Part shown: positions 62,545 to 64,000 of the stretch, in pieces
Layout of the letters: each line of letters starts with the position of its first letter
Position numbering within the stretch: the stretch's first letter is position 1
Source of the DNA: Micromonospora cabrerizensis
Lineage (GTDB): Bacteria > Actinomycetota > Actinomycetes > Mycobacteriales > Micromonosporaceae
Length of the DNA: 64,000 nucleotides
Direction: 5' to 3'
Assembly (NCBI RefSeq): GCF_022230955.1
Contig: NZ_JAKKFI010000049.1
Coordinates: 124,001-188,000, forward strand
The notes under the pieces: generated by a model
The model's input: only the letters and a program-made list of their open reading frames with translations
The model's database searches: none
Told to the model about the DNA's origin: nothing
Translations under genes and position numbers: made by a program

Positions 62545-64000
62545 ACGCTCACCGCTCGGTCGTAGGCGTCAACGAACTGGTGCGCTGTCGTGGTCGCTTG
62601 CCGTGATGCCGCCAGGTTCGAGCGCACACGTGCAAGGTGCCGGCTGACCCGCCCTGAGTTGATTCGGGTTATCGCGGGCAGTGCGTCCAGCGCGATGCGC
62701 GCTGCCCCGTTGATGTCACCCTGCTGATACGCCGCTTCTGAGAGGTGCACGGTGTAGTAGATCTGGTTACGCCGATGCTCCGGCGACGGATTGGCAATGA
62801 TCGCGCGGAACGACTGTGCGGCGCGGCCGGGCCTGTCCATTGCAAGGTAGGAAAGCCCTTCGATGCCGTTCAGCTCTTGCGAGGTAACGAAGTGGACAAA
62901 TCCCGGATCATCCTCGTGTGGTCCGCGCTCCAACTCACGGCGAGCCTTGGTCATCTCCCGGCTGAAGCCACTCGCATCCCTGAGCACGGCGTGGGCGTGC
63001 GCCCTCCGTAGGTGCAGCAGGGTGGTGAGCCGAGGCGTCGCCCAGCCGGCAGACACCCGTAGCGCGGCTTCGGCGCAGTGCAGCGACTCGCCGGGCTGAC
63101 TGTCGCGAAGCAGCATAGAAAGCTGGGTCAGGGCCCGTACTTCCACGCGAGGGTCATCTGCGATGCGAGCCCGAGTAATGGCCTCGTTCAGATAGGGCCT
63201 GGCCTCCGGCCTGCGGTCGGCATCGATAGCGAGCCATGCGGCCTGGATGCCGAGGTCAGCTAGGGCGCTTTGAAGAGCGTCGCCCACGTCTCTGCTGTAG
63301 CTTGCCCTCGCCGCCCAAGTCGACAGCCGGGTGTGTACCTGAATGGCGACGTCGCAAAGCTGGTCAGCCCCGACTGCCGCATCGGCTCGCCGGAGGTCTT
63401 CGACCAGCGAGCTAGCCATTCGTACTTGCTCCATGCCGATATTTCCCGGGTCAGCATTTCTCCCGAGGAGGTAGGAGTGACCGGCTGCGGCGAGTCCCGC
63501 TAGCGCGGCCATTGCGTTGAAGCGTCGCCGGTCCGTAGCGCCACCCCCTCGGGTTGATGCCCCATCCACGGGAACCGCCATCGCAGGTAGTTCGCCCTGC
63601 TCAGCGATCCGATCGTGGGCATGAAGATCATCTGCGGCACGGTCGTCGGCTGGGTAAGGCAGGCCCGGGAGACCGAACCAGAGGCAAGAAGCCGGCACCC
63701 GCAGAAGCTGCGCCCAGTGCGCAAGCCTGTCCAGGTGCACCAGCGGAGGCCCGTTCTCCACGCGACTCAACTGCGCCTGCGTGATCCCCAACCACCCCGC
63801 CACCACGGTCTGCGGCAACGCGACCCGCCCGTGGTACGGATGGCAGCGATACGCCCGGATCACCCGCCCGAGATGTCGTTCCGCCAGGGCCCGCCGTACC
63901 GGCTCGTGCTCCCAGAAGCTCGCCGGCACCATCGGCGGGGCGCTCAACCGGTCCCGCTCGGCGGCTTGGCACGGCGTGCACCGTCCGCTGTCGTTGTCCC
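62541..64000 (-). CDS. XRE/TPR regulator with N-terminal zinc ribbon (5' end outside window)
   Basis: The frame is open to the right edge, so the gene is longer than the part with a start inside the window. Read to base 64000 the N-terminal sequence contains SGRCTPCQAAERD, a CxxC half of a zinc ribbon, then FWEHEPVRRALAERHLGRV and an XRE helix-turn-helix (LPQTVVAGWLGITQAQLSRVEN). The rest, about 300 residues, is helical and TPR-like (VEVRALTQLSMLLRD; LSEAAYQQGDINGAARIALD). This layout is common for actinobacterial one-component regulators. It heads the GNAT-helicase operon. Confidence 0.88.
   Translation of the reverse strand, partial: DNDSGRCTPCQAAERDRLSAPPMVPASFWEHEPVRRALAERHLGRVIRAYRCHPYHGRVALPQTVVAGWLGITQAQLSRVENGPPLVHLDRLAHWAQLLRVPASCLWFGLPGLPYPADDRAADDLHAHDRIAEQGELPAMAVPVDGASTRGGGATDRRRFNAMAALAGLAAAGHSYLLGRNADPGNIGMEQVRMASSLVEDLRRADAAVGADQLCDVAIQVHTRLSTWAARASYSRDVGDALQSALADLGIQAAWLAIDADRRPEARPYLNEAITRARIADDPRVEVRALTQLSMLLRDSQPGESLHCAEAALRVSAGWATPRLTTLLHLRRAHAHAVLRDASGFSREMTKARRELERGPHEDDPGFVHFVTSQELNGIEGLSYLAMDRPGRAAQSFRAIIANPSPEHRRNQIYYTVHLSEAAYQQGDINGAARIALDALPAITRINSGRVSRHLARVRSNLAASRQATTTAHQFVDAYDRAVSV

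Overview
The window is high-GC, gene-dense actinobacterial chromosome, most likely from the family Micromonosporaceae (Micromonospora or a close relative). This rests on the gene set and order: mtrB-lpqB-comF-hpf-secA, an Rv3235-type gene behind secA, prfB-ftsE-ftsX-smpB-ssrA, the very high third-position GC, many GTG starts, several likely leaderless genes, and a gene pair for 10-methyl-branched fatty acids. No rRNA, prophage, insertion sequence, CRISPR array or large biosynthetic cluster was seen.

Layout. 1-20.1 kb is mostly conserved core: the end of the MtrB sensor kinase, lipoprotein LpqB, a ComF-type phosphoribosyltransferase, hibernation factor HPF, two double-GNAT acetyltransferases, SecA, then small regulators, PruA, a PadR regulator, RF2, FtsE/FtsX, SmpB and tmRNA. 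Inside this core, 9.5-11.1 kb is a non-coding repeat region: two related long palindromes on either side of a 14-bp minisatellite of about 0.54 kb and the Rv3235-like gene. 20.1-32.7 kb carries membrane and lipoprotein genes of unknown role, a benzoylformate-decarboxylase-like enzyme, YqgE, tRNA-Ala(GGC), a zinc-free L36 protein, a membrane-anchored LPMO, two divergent aldo/keto reductases, a hemerythrin and a two-component system next to a membrane protein. 32.7-45.1 kb holds a MoxR/VWA pair, a GlxA-type regulator beside an MFS exporter, a ricin-lectin membrane protein, DUF427, a YbaK-type deacylase, the tmsA/tmsB-like pair, and an HTH/SRPBCC two-gene operon. 45.1-58.4 kb is accessory: a third long palindrome, a GGDEF-EAL protein, a TipA-like MerR regulator, a class-A-beta-lactamase-fold hydrolase, a monooxygenase, an FGGY kinase, two members of an apparently undescribed paralogous family around a WapI-like protein and a hydrolase, and two VOC proteins.

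58.5-64.0 kb is the part most like a defence or stress cassette: a lone XRE antitoxin-like gene faces a minus-strand operon in which an XRE/TPR regulator (running off the right edge), a GNAT acetyltransferase and a PLD-nuclease/DEAD-helicase/DUF3427 protein overlap one another.

How genes work together. tmRNA, SmpB and RF2 serve ribosome rescue and termination; FtsE and FtsX form one cell-division transporter; the MoxR ATPase and VWA protein should form a metal-dependent assembly machine; the tmsA/tmsB-like pair should methylate oleoyl lipids and then reduce them. A 40-bp sequence with two 20-bp-spaced half-units occurs at three distant places (36.7, 51.4 and 55.3 kb); two copies sit in front of enzyme genes, suggesting a small regulon. 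All calls come from reading the sequence; no database search was run.
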